Assembly: GCA_021802425.1 (NCBI GenBank)
Contig: JAJZXJ010000008.1
Span: 1 to 64,000, forward strand
Direction of reading: 5' to 3'
From: Acidulodesulfobacterium sp021802425
Lineage (GTDB): Bacteria > SZUA-79 > Acidulodesulfobacterales > Acidulodesulfobacteraceae
Length of the DNA: 64,000 nt
Shown here: one piece after another, positions 18,201-26,444 of the stretch
Position numbering within the stretch: the stretch's first letter is position 1
Layout of the letters: each line of letters begins with the position of its first letter
Translations under genes and position numbers: made by a program
The notes under the pieces: model-generated
Databases searched by the model: none
Seen by the model: only the letters and a program-made list of their open reading frames with translations
What the model was told of the DNA's origin: nothing

Positions 18201-19322
18201 TAAAACATGATTTCTTACCCTTCCAAACTCCCCATTGCATTTCACAAAACCGTCCTTTATATCGCCTCCCTGGAAAACAAAATTTTTTAGATGGAACTGC
18301 GCTGAAGATTGAATCTTTTTTGAAAAGTCCCCGACTAAATGCAATCTAACATCAAGCCTGCCTTTCATTTGTATGGGAACAGCCTTAAAATTTTTGGAAA
18401 TATAGGATAAATGGTTAAAATTTATTACGGTTGTGTCGTTTATTTTACTTACGATTTGGGAGATTTTATCGAAAAGAATGTTTATTTTTTGGCTTAAAGT
18501 GATATTCTTAACCGCGTTTTCTTCATGCAGAATATTCTTTTTTACCCCTTTTTCTTTATTTAAATCTAATACGCCGCTCGACACGGAATTGAAATAATTA
18601 CTCCCTGCGCGAACCTTGCTGAATTTTATAAAACCTTTAAAGTAGTGAATTTGCAAAGCGGATGAACTATAAACCTGCGAAATATCAGGCATACTTAAAA
18701 ATATATGCGGCAAATCGTAATTAAAATAAATCCCGCTGCTATTATAAAATAGCTGGTTAAGGACCGGCTTTTTAAAAATATTTAAATCAAAATTTTTCAG
18801 GTTCAATAAAATATGCCTATCCATATCGTTTAATTTAAAATTACAATTATGAAAAGCAATATTTTGGAAAGAAAACGATATGAATGAAAAAGCGGGTTTT
18901 TTAATTAAAGATTTTATTGCCAGATTAATCCTTTTATAATTCGCAATTTTATTATTTTTAATTAGAATATTAAATTCGGGGCGGATTATATCTATTTTAT
19001 CTATGGTTATTTTTCTCCGGAAAAAATTTAACGGACCGAAAAAAAGGTTAATATCTTTAATGTAGGCAACATCCTTAACGCCCACTCCCTTTATAACGAC
19101 CTGGGGCGCAAAAATAGATATTTTTAATGTTTCGATTTTAACCTGTTTGTGCAGGGTTTCGGTTAAATAAAAGGAGGCATAACTTTTAATCTTTGATGCA
19201 AAATAGGGCGATGTAATAAAAAATATTATCGATGCGGAAAACAGAACGATAGATAATAAAAAAATTAATACGATAAGGCTAAATCTCTTTCTAACTAACC
19301 GGCATAGAGATTTTAATTTCAT
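15228..19322 (-). CDS. tamB: TamB-like translocation and assembly module / AsmA-type protein (DUF490)
   Basis: A 1364-residue envelope-spanning protein. A single N-terminal membrane helix (residues about 14-38) anchors it in the inner membrane. A very long repetitive beta-rich periplasmic region follows, with AsmA/TamB-like strands throughout. The C-terminal DUF490 domain has the hallmark LSELDIVSMLALG near residue 1225 and ends in a beta-rich tail with terminal aromatic residues (IAFHFRFY). Such proteins form hydrophobic grooves and act in outer-membrane protein assembly or phospholipid transfer. It precedes the Omp85 gene in the same direction, the standard tamA-tamB pairing in reverse order, and follows the response regulator by 43 bp. 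Confidence 0.87.
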   Translation of the reverse strand: MKLKSLCRLVRKRFSLIVLIFLLSIVLFSASIIFFITSPYFASKIKSYASFYLTETLHKQVKIETLKISIFAPQVVIKGVGVKDVAYIKDINLFFGPLNFFRRKITIDKIDIIRPEFNILIKNNKIANYKRINLAIKSLIKKPAFSFISFSFQNIAFHNCNFKLNDMDRHILLNLKNFDLNIFKKPVLNQLFYNSSGIYFNYDLPHIFLSMPDISQVYSSSALQIHYFKGFIKFSKVRAGSNYFNSVSSGVLDLNKEKGVKKNILHEENAVKNITLSQKINILFDKISQIVSKINDTTVINFNHLSYISKNFKAVPIQMKGRLDVRLHLVGDFSKKIQSSAQFHLKNFVFQGGDIKDGFVKCNGEFGRVRNHVLKFTKINLKMFNGVVESAGNINLDENEGRFNSTLKDIDVGKLVEFYNSVKTPQFTAIAGGSVKTYLHLGKNFYVANIERINVKRPEQLFEFRNRKGNRVIYSIDYGQPVLVEGSVVVNDKLVLLKDLHASSSQSNGVVNGVISYNKSYLNIGFDAGYKEFPKVNFIEAVKSRYFEPAGSGTIKGVIAGKFNRISFDFRNKFKSLYINRYTDSYKGVANVNIEPSGDVLFKKVALEEKPQGANKGTIDFNGRIYENKILKTEYIDGKFETKNIRINSEKPSFPLSLYLNSNGKISGELGNPIVDIRAYAKKAAVYGQDISNINSYVILTKKDLEIKRLNGAYNSAIFNIYGLIRFKPSVNKNFNYDLRLISNGVNLANLNLDPVKKYHIRGIANLNLHIGGLFALPYISGNAAIKDVYVNDYFLKNIDVGISSSKSKMVLNLSALKNSLKTKADILLKKGYPYSFITEINLLDIDYRKTLFRLSGGIYGSGKLSNIKNSYLFAKLSYVYLKHGPFFLKNTKNIRISYVDRVLDLSGFELKGGNNYFQIRGNVTLKKYNLIINDKTDLWILELFSNKIINSSGFVTGSAVIFGPKAHPRVYGFAEISKGLMETQVNPGYTVSRVFARLTFNNNLIVLEKSRFRLLNGIFSAHGLVRLSDFRPVSYNLQANFSSAVYRESNYFYADMDGSVGYNGSADHGTIYGDIDIKKALYDKKINLSSFLLSYKKYNIIKPVIKKGTFNPDLNLLIKSDKSIFIRNNIMDTDFSARLHLIGTLYDPVLIGTANAEAGEIYFRGTKFRLSYANIDFNNPYKINPTFAVSADTDINQYIVRMNASGSLLNFNVNLSSTPPLSELDIVSMLALGAPASSVYAGSAGGIAASEAASAIGGGVEQSITGAISSYFGFKNLSVAPSYSAITHSAAPQVTVTKTITKKMSISYSNIIASQSSQSVTLTYKLTPHISVIGVWENNELAPNNSNIYSEVGGSIAFHFRFY

Positions 19323-19365
19323 ATAATTAATAAGACGGATATATTTTTAGAGTTTTAAATTTAAT

Positions 19366-20088
19366 TCAAATTTCTTCATCTATAAACTTATAACCTGCCC
19401 CCCTTATAGTTTCGATAAATTTAATCGACTCGTCTATTTCGATATTAGACCTTAGCCTTCTTATATGAACATCGACCGTTCTCGGTTCGACAAATGAATT
19501 GTTTCCCCATACATTGTCAAGGAGTTTTTCACGCGAAAATACATCCCCTGCATATGTCATCAAAAAAATAAGGATTTTAAATTCGATCGGGCTCAGTTTT
19601 ATTTCTCTGCTTTTTACTATTACGCTGTGTTTGGTAACATTTACGCTGATATTCTTAAACTTAAATTCTTGGGAAGCAGGGGTTAGCGTATTTACTTTTT
19701 GAGGAAGCGTTCTTTTAAAAATGGCCCTGATGCGGGCCAAAAGTTCGTTAATCGAAAACGGCTTAATCATATAATCTTCGGCGCCTGCTTCAAAGCCCAA
19801 AACCTTATCGACCTCTTCCTGCTTTGCGGATAAAAACATGACGGGAATCAGGGATAGATATTTATTTTGCTTTATTCTTTTGCAGACCTCGTAACCATTA
19901 ATGTCTGGAAGCATGAGGTCAAGAATGATGAGGTCGGGTTTAACCACTTCCGCGATTTTAATACCGTCAAACCCGTTAAAAGCAAATTCTATATTATAAC
20001 CTTCTTTTGCAAGATTGTATTTTAAAAGCTCGACCAAATCGGATTCGTCATCCACGATTAAGATATTCGCTTTAATTTCCGGGATCAA
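19366..20088 (-). CDS. PhoB/OmpR-family response regulator
   Basis: A DNA-binding response regulator of 240 residues. The receiver domain (residues 8-125) has the acidic pair in LIVDDESDLVELL, the phosphoacceptor Asp in LIILDLMLPDINGYEV, a Ser for the conserved Ser/Thr in MFLSAK and the Lys in YMIKPFS. The C-terminal winged helix (about 145-235) has LSPIEFKILIFLM and VDVHIRRLRSNIE, and ends with IRGAGYKF, as in PhoB. No histidine kinase gene lies next to it. It heads the long minus-strand run, so it may control the tam genes. Confidence 0.92.
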   Translation of the reverse strand: MIPEIKANILIVDDESDLVELLKYNLAKEGYNIEFAFNGFDGIKIAEVVKPDLIILDLMLPDINGYEVCKRIKQNKYLSLIPVMFLSAKQEEVDKVLGFEAGAEDYMIKPFSINELLARIRAIFKRTLPQKVNTLTPASQEFKFKNISVNVTKHSVIVKSREIKLSPIEFKILIFLMTYAGDVFSREKLLDNVWGNNSFVEPRTVDVHIRRLRSNIEIDESIKFIETIRGAGYKFIDEEI

Positions 20089-20193
20089 ATTTAATCTCCG
20101 AATTCATTATGGAGCGGGAACAGGACTTAAACCATAAAACCCCCGCTTTTTCAAAGAATTTTAAATGTGGTAATTGTTAAGCTATTTGAGTAA

Positions 20194-20222
20194 ATGTTAC
20201 TATCTTTTTATTACTAAGTCAA
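20194..20222 (-). promoter_or_regulatory. Candidate sigma-70 promoter for the response regulator and downstream run
   Basis: On the minus strand TTGACT (20222-20217) and TAACAT (20199-20194) are separated by 17 bp, about 105 bases upstream of the response regulator ATG. The -35 matches well and the -10 only moderately. It is the only promoter-like pair I see ahead of the whole run down to 4.2 kb. Confidence 0.45.
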
Positions 20223-20273
20223 GTTTTAATTAATTTCTGTCAAGGCAAAAGCAACAGGCAAAGCAAATATAGT

Positions 20274-20318
20274 ATTGCCTTACATCCCCGCCCTTTCGGG
20301 CGGGGACTTCTCGGCAAT
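20274..20318. repeat. Nested GC-rich palindrome between fdsA and the response regulator
   Basis: An inner perfect stem TCCCCGCCC/GGGCGGGGA (20285-20293 and 20298-20306, loop TTTC) is enclosed by a second pair ATTGCC/GGCAAT (20274-20279 and 20313-20318). It lies downstream of the fdsA stop codon. No T-run follows, so it is not a canonical terminator. The shape resembles subterminal hairpins of IS200/IS605-type elements, but no transposase is nearby. Confidence 0.6.
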
Positions 20319-20330
20319 GATAGTTAAATT

Positions 20331-23300
20331 TTAATTAACCTTTAAAGCCTTAATAGCTGCCAGGGCAAGTTTATGCAATAATTTAGGCGGCATCTCTTTG
20401 TTTTTGCTTATCGAACCTTCATAAACAATGGATTGAACCGCTTCCTCATTAAAACAACTCTCATTTTCGCTTATATAAATTAGTTTTTCGATAAGCCGGC
20501 GTTCCCAGTATTTTTTTATATGGCCCGTTATTTCATTAATTGCCGAATCTTCAGGATAAGGAGCAAAGATTAAAACAAGATTATAGAACATCCTTATAAT
20601 TTCACCGCCGTAGGCCGTTTTATTTTTATCATTGCTTAAGCATTGAAGCGGTTCATCGGCATTATATCCATCGCTTGCATATAATTTATTATCGCCGTAT
20701 TTTTTTACGGACACGGCTGTTACTTTATATTCCGGCGTCTCCGTTGACCAGTCGGAATAGTCGCTGGTAAGCACATTTGTTTTGTATTCCGGAAAATGAA
20801 AAGTCGTGGCGACAACCCCCTGTTTTACCCTGCCGCTTATTTTTGCCGTTAGAGTAACTTTTCCCTTTCTGCTTTCTATCAGCGCCGTATCGCCATCGTT
20901 AATATTTAAGTCTTTTGCATCTTCCCTGCTTATTTCAAGAATATCTTTATTATACCATACGCTGTTTTCGGTTCTTCTTGTGTTATTGGAACAATTATAC
21001 TGAAAAAGGTTTCTTACGGTCGTGAGAATATAAGGGTATTTTTTAGACACGCTATTTTTTGAACCTATATAAGAGGTTATAATAAACCTTCCTTTCCCTC
21101 TTATAAATTTGTCTTTATGAAGAATTTCGGAGCCAAACGGGTTGTCTTCGGTGCACGGCCATTGCAATGAACCGAGCCTGCTAAGTTTATCATAGTTGAC
21201 TCCCGAAAAAGAAGGAGTTAATTTTGCTATTTCCTCCATTATTTCGGAAGGATTGGAATAATTCATTTTATATCCAAGCGCATTTGAGAGGTCTATTAAT
21301 ATCTCCCAGTCAGGCTTGCCCGCAACAGGCTCCAAAATTTTCCTGACTCTTTGAATCCTTCTTTCCCAATTTGTAAAAGTGCCGTCTTTTTCAAGGAACG
21401 AAGAGCCCGGCAGTATAACATGGGCATAATCCGCGGTTGCATTCATAAATATATCATGAACCGCAACAAACTCCATCGATTTTAATGACGCTATTATTCG
21501 GTTGGCATCGGGGTCGGTTTGAACTATATCTTCCCCTAAAATATATAATCCTTTGAATCTGCCCGCTAAGGCATCCCTTAACATATCGGGAAGCCTCATT
21601 CCCTGTTCGGGATCAAGCTTGCGATTCCACTCTTTTTCAAACAATAATCTGGCATTATCGTCCGATACATGCCTATAACCGGGAAAAACGGAAGGTTCGG
21701 CGCCCATGTCCGCAGCTCCCTGAACATTGTTTTGCCCCCTTAACGGACTGACTCCGACACCTTTGCGTCCGATATTTCCCGTTAGCATCGCAAGGTCGGC
21801 TATGGCAAGCACGCCGGTTGAACCCTGTAAGTGTTCGGTTACTCCCAAACCGTAAAATATCGATGCGTTTTTGGCTTTTGCGTAAAGCCTTGCCGCGCCG
21901 ACTATATCTTCTCTATAAACGCCCGTTATGGCTTCCGCGGCTTCCGGGGAATTGGAATCATTCAAGATAAACTCTTCATAAAGATTAAAACTTTCAATGT
22001 CGCATCTTTCTTTTATAAAATCGGCATTTAACAAACCTTCCTTAATTATGATGTAAGCTAAAGCATTTAAAAGAGAAACATTTGTCCCGGGCAAGGGTCT
22101 TAAATGGTATTTAGCTGATATGTGGGGGGATTTCGCTACTTCGGTTTCACGCGGGTCGATAACTATTAAATCAGCGCCGTTCCTTGCCGTTTTTCTTATA
22201 AATGAACCGACCACAGGGTGGGCTTCGGTAGGATTAGCCCCTATTATCATTATACAGTCCGCATCAAACAGGGAACCGAGGTCCTGCGTTCCCGCCCCCG
22301 CGCCAAATGCAACGCCGAGAGCATATCCTGTCGGCTGATGGCAAACCCTTGCGCATGTATCTATGTTATTATTGCCAAAACCGGTCCTTATAAGTTTTTG
22401 CATCAGATAATTTTCTTCGTTCGTGCATCTTGAGGAACTGATGCCGCCTACAGCTTTAACGCCGTATTTAGATTGTATTTCTTTAAATTTTTTTGCGGCA
22501 AAAAAGACGGCTTCTTCCCATGAAACTTCCTTAAACGGTTCATTTAAACTATTCCGTAAAAGAGGAGTTTTTAACCTGTCGCCGCTCTGAACATAACCCC
22601 ATGCAAAGCGGCCTTTAACGCATGAATGACCATAATTTGACAGGCTTTTATCGTTGGGCATCATTCTTACTATATTATTCCCCTTATATTCAACATTAAA
22701 CGAACATCCCACACCGCAATACCCGCAAGTAGTCGTGGCGGCTGAACCTGCTTTACCGTGATTAACAACGGTTTTTTCGATTAAAGCCCCTGTCGGGCAT
22801 GTTTTAACGCATGCGCCGCAGGAAACGCATTCGGAATTTAAAAAATTATCTCCCGCTTTTATAACAGAATCAAAACCTCGTTTAATAACGGTTAAGGCAA
22901 AATTTCCCTGAACTTCCCTGCATGCCCTTACGCATCTTGCGCATACGATGCACCTTGAAGGGTCAAACCTGAAGTATGGGTTTGATTCATCGGCAGCGGC
23001 CAATAGATGGCTTTTACCTCTATATCTGATACTCCTTAAACCAAAATAAGCGGCCCAATTCTGCAAATCGCAGATCAGGTTTTTCGAACATGTAAGGCAA
23101 TCGTTAGGGTGGTCGGAAAGATAAAGTTCCATGAGCGTTCGCTTCAATGAAAAAAGTTTATTGCTATATGTCTTTATCTTCATTCCATTACTTGCGTAAA
23201 CCGAGCAGGCATAAACATATCCTTTTTTACCTATCATTTCAACTGCGCAAAGCCTGCATGCGCCGTAAGGCAGAAGTTCTTTTGATGCGCAAAGAGACGG

Positions 23301-23399
23301 TATTATTATGCCTGCATCTTTTGCGGCATTTAATATTGTGGTATTTTCGTAGGCCGTTAAATTTTTTCCGTCTATTTCAATATTAACCGTGTTAATCAT
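20331..23399 (-). CDS. fdsA: NAD-dependent formate dehydrogenase catalytic (alpha) subunit with C-terminal FdsD-like domain
   Basis: A cytoplasmic molybdenum- or tungsten-bis-MGD enzyme oxidising formate (or reducing CO2). In order: an N-terminal [2Fe-2S] domain (CASKELLPYGACRLCAVE), the His-Cys3 [4Fe-4S] motif (HPNDCLTCSKNLIC), two ferredoxin clusters (CIVCARCVRAC and CVSCGACVKTCP), and then the catalytic domain with its own cluster (CGYCGVGC...CVKG). The active-site residue is Cys353 (RVCHQPT, codon TGC), not selenocysteine. After the usual C-terminus, residues about 930-995 (IIRMFYNLV...ITGHIKKYWERRL) resemble the separate FdsD subunit of other formate dehydrogenases. It follows fdsB by 30 bp. 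No FdhD or molybdopterin gene is nearby. Confidence 0.93.
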   Translation of the reverse strand: MINTVNIEIDGKNLTAYENTTILNAAKDAGIIIPSLCASKELLPYGACRLCAVEMIGKKGYVYACSVYASNGMKIKTYSNKLFSLKRTLMELYLSDHPNDCLTCSKNLICDLQNWAAYFGLRSIRYRGKSHLLAAADESNPYFRFDPSRCIVCARCVRACREVQGNFALTVIKRGFDSVIKAGDNFLNSECVSCGACVKTCPTGALIEKTVVNHGKAGSAATTTCGYCGVGCSFNVEYKGNNIVRMMPNDKSLSNYGHSCVKGRFAWGYVQSGDRLKTPLLRNSLNEPFKEVSWEEAVFFAAKKFKEIQSKYGVKAVGGISSSRCTNEENYLMQKLIRTGFGNNNIDTCARVCHQPTGYALGVAFGAGAGTQDLGSLFDADCIMIIGANPTEAHPVVGSFIRKTARNGADLIVIDPRETEVAKSPHISAKYHLRPLPGTNVSLLNALAYIIIKEGLLNADFIKERCDIESFNLYEEFILNDSNSPEAAEAITGVYREDIVGAARLYAKAKNASIFYGLGVTEHLQGSTGVLAIADLAMLTGNIGRKGVGVSPLRGQNNVQGAADMGAEPSVFPGYRHVSDDNARLLFEKEWNRKLDPEQGMRLPDMLRDALAGRFKGLYILGEDIVQTDPDANRIIASLKSMEFVAVHDIFMNATADYAHVILPGSSFLEKDGTFTNWERRIQRVRKILEPVAGKPDWEILIDLSNALGYKMNYSNPSEIMEEIAKLTPSFSGVNYDKLSRLGSLQWPCTEDNPFGSEILHKDKFIRGKGRFIITSYIGSKNSVSKKYPYILTTVRNLFQYNCSNNTRRTENSVWYNKDILEISREDAKDLNINDGDTALIESRKGKVTLTAKISGRVKQGVVATTFHFPEYKTNVLTSDYSDWSTETPEYKVTAVSVKKYGDNKLYASDGYNADEPLQCLSNDKNKTAYGGEIIRMFYNLVLIFAPYPEDSAINEITGHIKKYWERRLIEKLIYISENESCFNEEAVQSIVYEGSISKNKEMPPKLLHKLALAAIKALKVN

Positions 23400-23429
23400 G
23401 TAACCGTATAGAATATATAAAAGTTAAAT

Positions 23430-25073
23430 TTAACTAAGTATTTCTTCCTTAAAATATTTAAGCAAGCTGTTCACGGGATAATGCATGCCGCTTCCCAATC
23501 CGCAAAGGGACAGTTCTTTCATTGTTTCAAGTATTTCAGAAATAATCTTTAAATTATTTTCAACATTTTGTTTGCTTAAAACCCTTTCAAAAAGCTCTTT
23601 AAGCCTAATTGAACCAATCCTGCAGGGGGTGCATTTTCCGCATGATTCATGTACGCAAAAATCTAAAATATTCGTAAGCACGAGTTCCATATCGGTATCT
23701 TCGTCAAATACCACAACTCCGCCATGCCCTAAAAGCCCGCCTTTTTCTGCAACGGCTTCATACGATAACTTTATATCGAGGAATTCGTCCGTTGCTGGAA
23801 AATATGCCCCTAAAGGACCGCCGATTTGAACGAACTTAAGATGTCCGCCTTCGGCGGAACAGCCGCCCATATCTAAAACAAGTTTTCTTAAGGAAATACC
23901 GGCGGGAAGTTCATAAAGGCCGGGACAGGCAGCCGCCCCTGACAACTGAAATGGTATCGTTCCTTTAGAGGTTTCGGTTCCCAACAGACTAAAATCATCT
24001 TCGGGGTTATCGATTCTTTGATGCCCTCCAAAACTTTCAAAATTTTTCCGTCCCGAATTCCGGCTCAAAATGTGGGTAACAGAGGCAAAAGTAGTAACAT
24101 TATTTAAAATAGTGGGCTTATTATATAACCCGGAAATTGCAGGCACGGGAGGACGAACCCTTACCATGCCTCTTTTATTTTCGATGCTTTCTAAAAGCGC
24201 CGTTTCTTCACCGCATATATAGCTGCCTGCGCCGACTATAAGATTTATATCGAAACTCTTATCAGTTCCAAATATATTTTTGCCCAAAAGGCCTTCTTTA
24301 TAACTTAATTTCAATGCCTTTTCTAATTTCTTCGCAGCCTTAAAATATTCGGACCTTAAATATATATAACCTTTTTCGGCATAAACGGTAATCCCAGCAA
24401 TTGCCATGCCCTCGATAACCGCAAAAGGATCGCCTTCCAAAAGCATTCTGTCAGCAAACGTTCCAGAATCTCCCTCATCAGCGTTGCAGACGATATATTT
24501 AACTTCCGATTTAGCATTTAACACTGTTTCCCACTTTAAATAGGCGGGAAAACCCGCCCCTCCCCTGCCTCTCAAACCGGATTTTTTGAGGATTTCTATT
24601 ATAGAATTACTATCCGTATCAATGGCGTTTTTTATGCCGCTCAGTCCGCCATTATTTTTGTAGTCGTCTAAAGATAACGGGTCTATAAGCCCTACCCGAT
24701 TAAAAACCAACCTCGATTGTTTTTTAAGCTGCGGAATATTTTTGCTTTCGCCAAGAAAAATCCGATTAAAACTTTCAGCAGCGGTGCCATTAAGGAGTGT
24801 TGAATTATTATCATAACCCGAAAAATTACCTAAAAAAACATTATTTTCAAAAAGCAAACCTGCATTGTCAAAGGTTACCGGGCCAAATGCGAATCTGCCG
24901 TTTTTATTTTCTATCTCGACAAGAGGTTCAAATTTAAATAGTCCCCTTGAACCGTTTCTTATAAGTTGTATATTAATTCCTCTTTTTTTGGCTTCCAAAG
25001 ATATAACTTTTGCAATTTCATCGGAAAATAATGAAATAGAAGTCGTATCATCTGGTATATATACTTTAACCAT
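23430..25073 (-). CDS. fdsB: NAD-dependent formate dehydrogenase beta subunit (FMN/NADH-binding, NuoF-like)
   Basis: A diaphorase subunit that passes electrons from the iron-sulfur chain to NAD+. The N-terminal 90 residues form the thioredoxin-like domain typical of FdsB (VKVYIPDDTT, RNGSRGLFKFEPLVEIE, FGPVTF). The NuoF core follows with RGGAGFPAYLKWE, CNADEGDSGTFADR, GAGSYICGEETALLES, and the C-terminal [4Fe-4S] motif ESCGKCTPCRIGS. The length of 547 is in the family range. It lies between fdsG (62 bp upstream) and fdsA. Confidence 0.94.
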   Translation of the reverse strand: MVKVYIPDDTTSISLFSDEIAKVISLEAKKRGINIQLIRNGSRGLFKFEPLVEIENKNGRFAFGPVTFDNAGLLFENNVFLGNFSGYDNNSTLLNGTAAESFNRIFLGESKNIPQLKKQSRLVFNRVGLIDPLSLDDYKNNGGLSGIKNAIDTDSNSIIEILKKSGLRGRGGAGFPAYLKWETVLNAKSEVKYIVCNADEGDSGTFADRMLLEGDPFAVIEGMAIAGITVYAEKGYIYLRSEYFKAAKKLEKALKLSYKEGLLGKNIFGTDKSFDINLIVGAGSYICGEETALLESIENKRGMVRVRPPVPAISGLYNKPTILNNVTTFASVTHILSRNSGRKNFESFGGHQRIDNPEDDFSLLGTETSKGTIPFQLSGAAACPGLYELPAGISLRKLVLDMGGCSAEGGHLKFVQIGGPLGAYFPATDEFLDIKLSYEAVAEKGGLLGHGGVVVFDEDTDMELVLTNILDFCVHESCGKCTPCRIGSIRLKELFERVLSKQNVENNLKIISEILETMKELSLCGLGSGMHYPVNSLLKYFKEEILS

Positions 25074-25135
25074 ACATTTTTTAATTTAATAAATTAAATT
25101 ATTTGATTTTATAAATATTTAACATAGGCTATAAT

Positions 25136-25639
25136 CTATTCTTCCAGCGCTTTTATTATATTTTTAAGATTTTCTATATTCATTTTTCCGTAAATTTTAT
25201 CATCAATCATAACGGTCGGACCTGCCCCGCAATTTCCGAAGCAATAAATATACTCTAAAGAATATTTTCCATCATTTGAATAATAAATAGCGTCCGCATC
25301 ATTTTTAACCGAATTAGTCCTTAAATCAAATCCAAGGTTTTTTTTAATGTAATCGGTAGTTTCTTTTACGCCTAAAGCATGGCAGCTTTCGGACAGGCAT
25401 ACCTTTATAGTATGTTTAGCAGGCAAAGAAAATTTAAAGTCTTTATAAAAGGTGATAAAGCCGTAAACTTCGGCATTGGACATGTTTAGCCTTTCGGCAA
25501 TTAAAGAAATAGACTTTTGCGGAATATACCCAAATTTATCGTTAAGTCCGTGAAGTATTTTTAAAAGCAGGCCGACATCCGCACCGTCGTTGTAATCTTC
25601 TTCTATTGCCGATGTAATTTGTTCAGCCGTCGGTTCCAT
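25136..25639 (-). CDS. fdsG: NAD-dependent formate dehydrogenase gamma subunit (NuoE-like [2Fe-2S] protein)
   Basis: A thioredoxin-like [2Fe-2S] protein of 167 residues. The helical N-terminal part has LLKILHGLNDKFGYIPQKSI, typical of NuoE/FdsG. The cluster ligands are two pairs, CLSESC and CFGNCG (followed by AGPTVMID). It works with FdsB as the NADH module. Its ATG begins two bases after the dedA stop codon, so the two are almost certainly translated from one mRNA. Confidence 0.93.
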   Translation of the reverse strand: MEPTAEQITSAIEEDYNDGADVGLLLKILHGLNDKFGYIPQKSISLIAERLNMSNAEVYGFITFYKDFKFSLPAKHTIKVCLSESCHALGVKETTDYIKKNLGFDLRTNSVKNDADAIYYSNDGKYSLEYIYCFGNCGAGPTVMIDDKIYGKMNIENLKNIIKALEE

Positions 25640-25641
25640 GT

Positions 25642-26280
25642 TTATATTTTATAATCTTTTTTTCTTTTTTTCCATAGCAGCCACAAAAAAATAGCAATAA
25701 ATAAAGCCGAGATTATTATGATTAAACCGTAATAGCCAAAACTTTCTATTGACGGAATATATTTAAAAAAACGGCTGCCTAAAGCATAACTCCCGTATCC
25801 CCAGAAAAGTATCCATAAAGCGGCGCCGGCAGAATTATACAAAAGAAACCGCTTCCAGTTCATCCCCGCGCTTCCCGCAATTATTCCGTTTAACTGGCGC
25901 GCTCCTTCGATAAAACGGGCGATTAAAACAAAGCCGCCTCCGTAGCGGTTAAAAAATACCATAGCTTTTGCATATCTTTTATGCGTTAATCCAAACTTGC
26001 CCCCGTAACGCGCAAGCAGTCTCTCCGCCCCAAAATAGCCGATAATAAAACCTATATTGTCTCCGATGACTGCGCCGCACCATGCCAGTAACAGCACTAA
26101 AGTTATATTCAGTCCGCCCTCCGAAGCTATTAACGCAACGGAAATCAAGGTAATCTCCCCGGGAGACGGGATGCCGAAATCTTCAAGCATTATTAAGAGA
26201 AAAACGGCGAGATATCCATAATTATGAATAAAAACATAATGAGTTTTAATAAAATTTTGAATTATTAAATTAAGAGGCAT
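25642..26280 (-). CDS. DedA-family membrane protein
   Basis: A 212-residue inner-membrane protein of the DedA/VTT family. These are implicated in lipid scrambling, membrane-potential maintenance and acid or drug tolerance. The signature stretches are FGIPSPGEITLISVA, GAVIGDNIGFIIGYFGAERLL, RYGGGFVLIARFIEGARQLNGIIAGSAGM and WILFWGYGSYALG. Four or more membrane helices are evident, and the protein ends in KKRKKDYKI. It precedes fdsG without a gap; the coupling is probably positional. Confidence 0.9.
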   Translation of the reverse strand: MPLNLIIQNFIKTHYVFIHNYGYLAVFLLIMLEDFGIPSPGEITLISVALIASEGGLNITLVLLLAWCGAVIGDNIGFIIGYFGAERLLARYGGKFGLTHKRYAKAMVFFNRYGGGFVLIARFIEGARQLNGIIAGSAGMNWKRFLLYNSAGAALWILFWGYGSYALGSRFFKYIPSIESFGYYGLIIIISALFIAIFLWLLWKKRKKDYKI

Positions 26281-26444
26281 ATCTTAATGATATTTTAATA
26301 ATGAGTCTTTGGCACAAAATTATGAACACGCCCTTTATGTAGAAAACATGCTATTTGTATTTTACAACATCAACCATGTTTCGTCCACCTTAGTTTAGCC
26401 GGATATATGGCTTCATCAGCCGATTTTAACAATTTAGTCTCTTA

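Noticed and set aside
22335..22350. Possible selenocysteine in the formate dehydrogenase
   Set aside because: The active-site codon is TGC (Cys353), not TGA, and the frame is uninterrupted.
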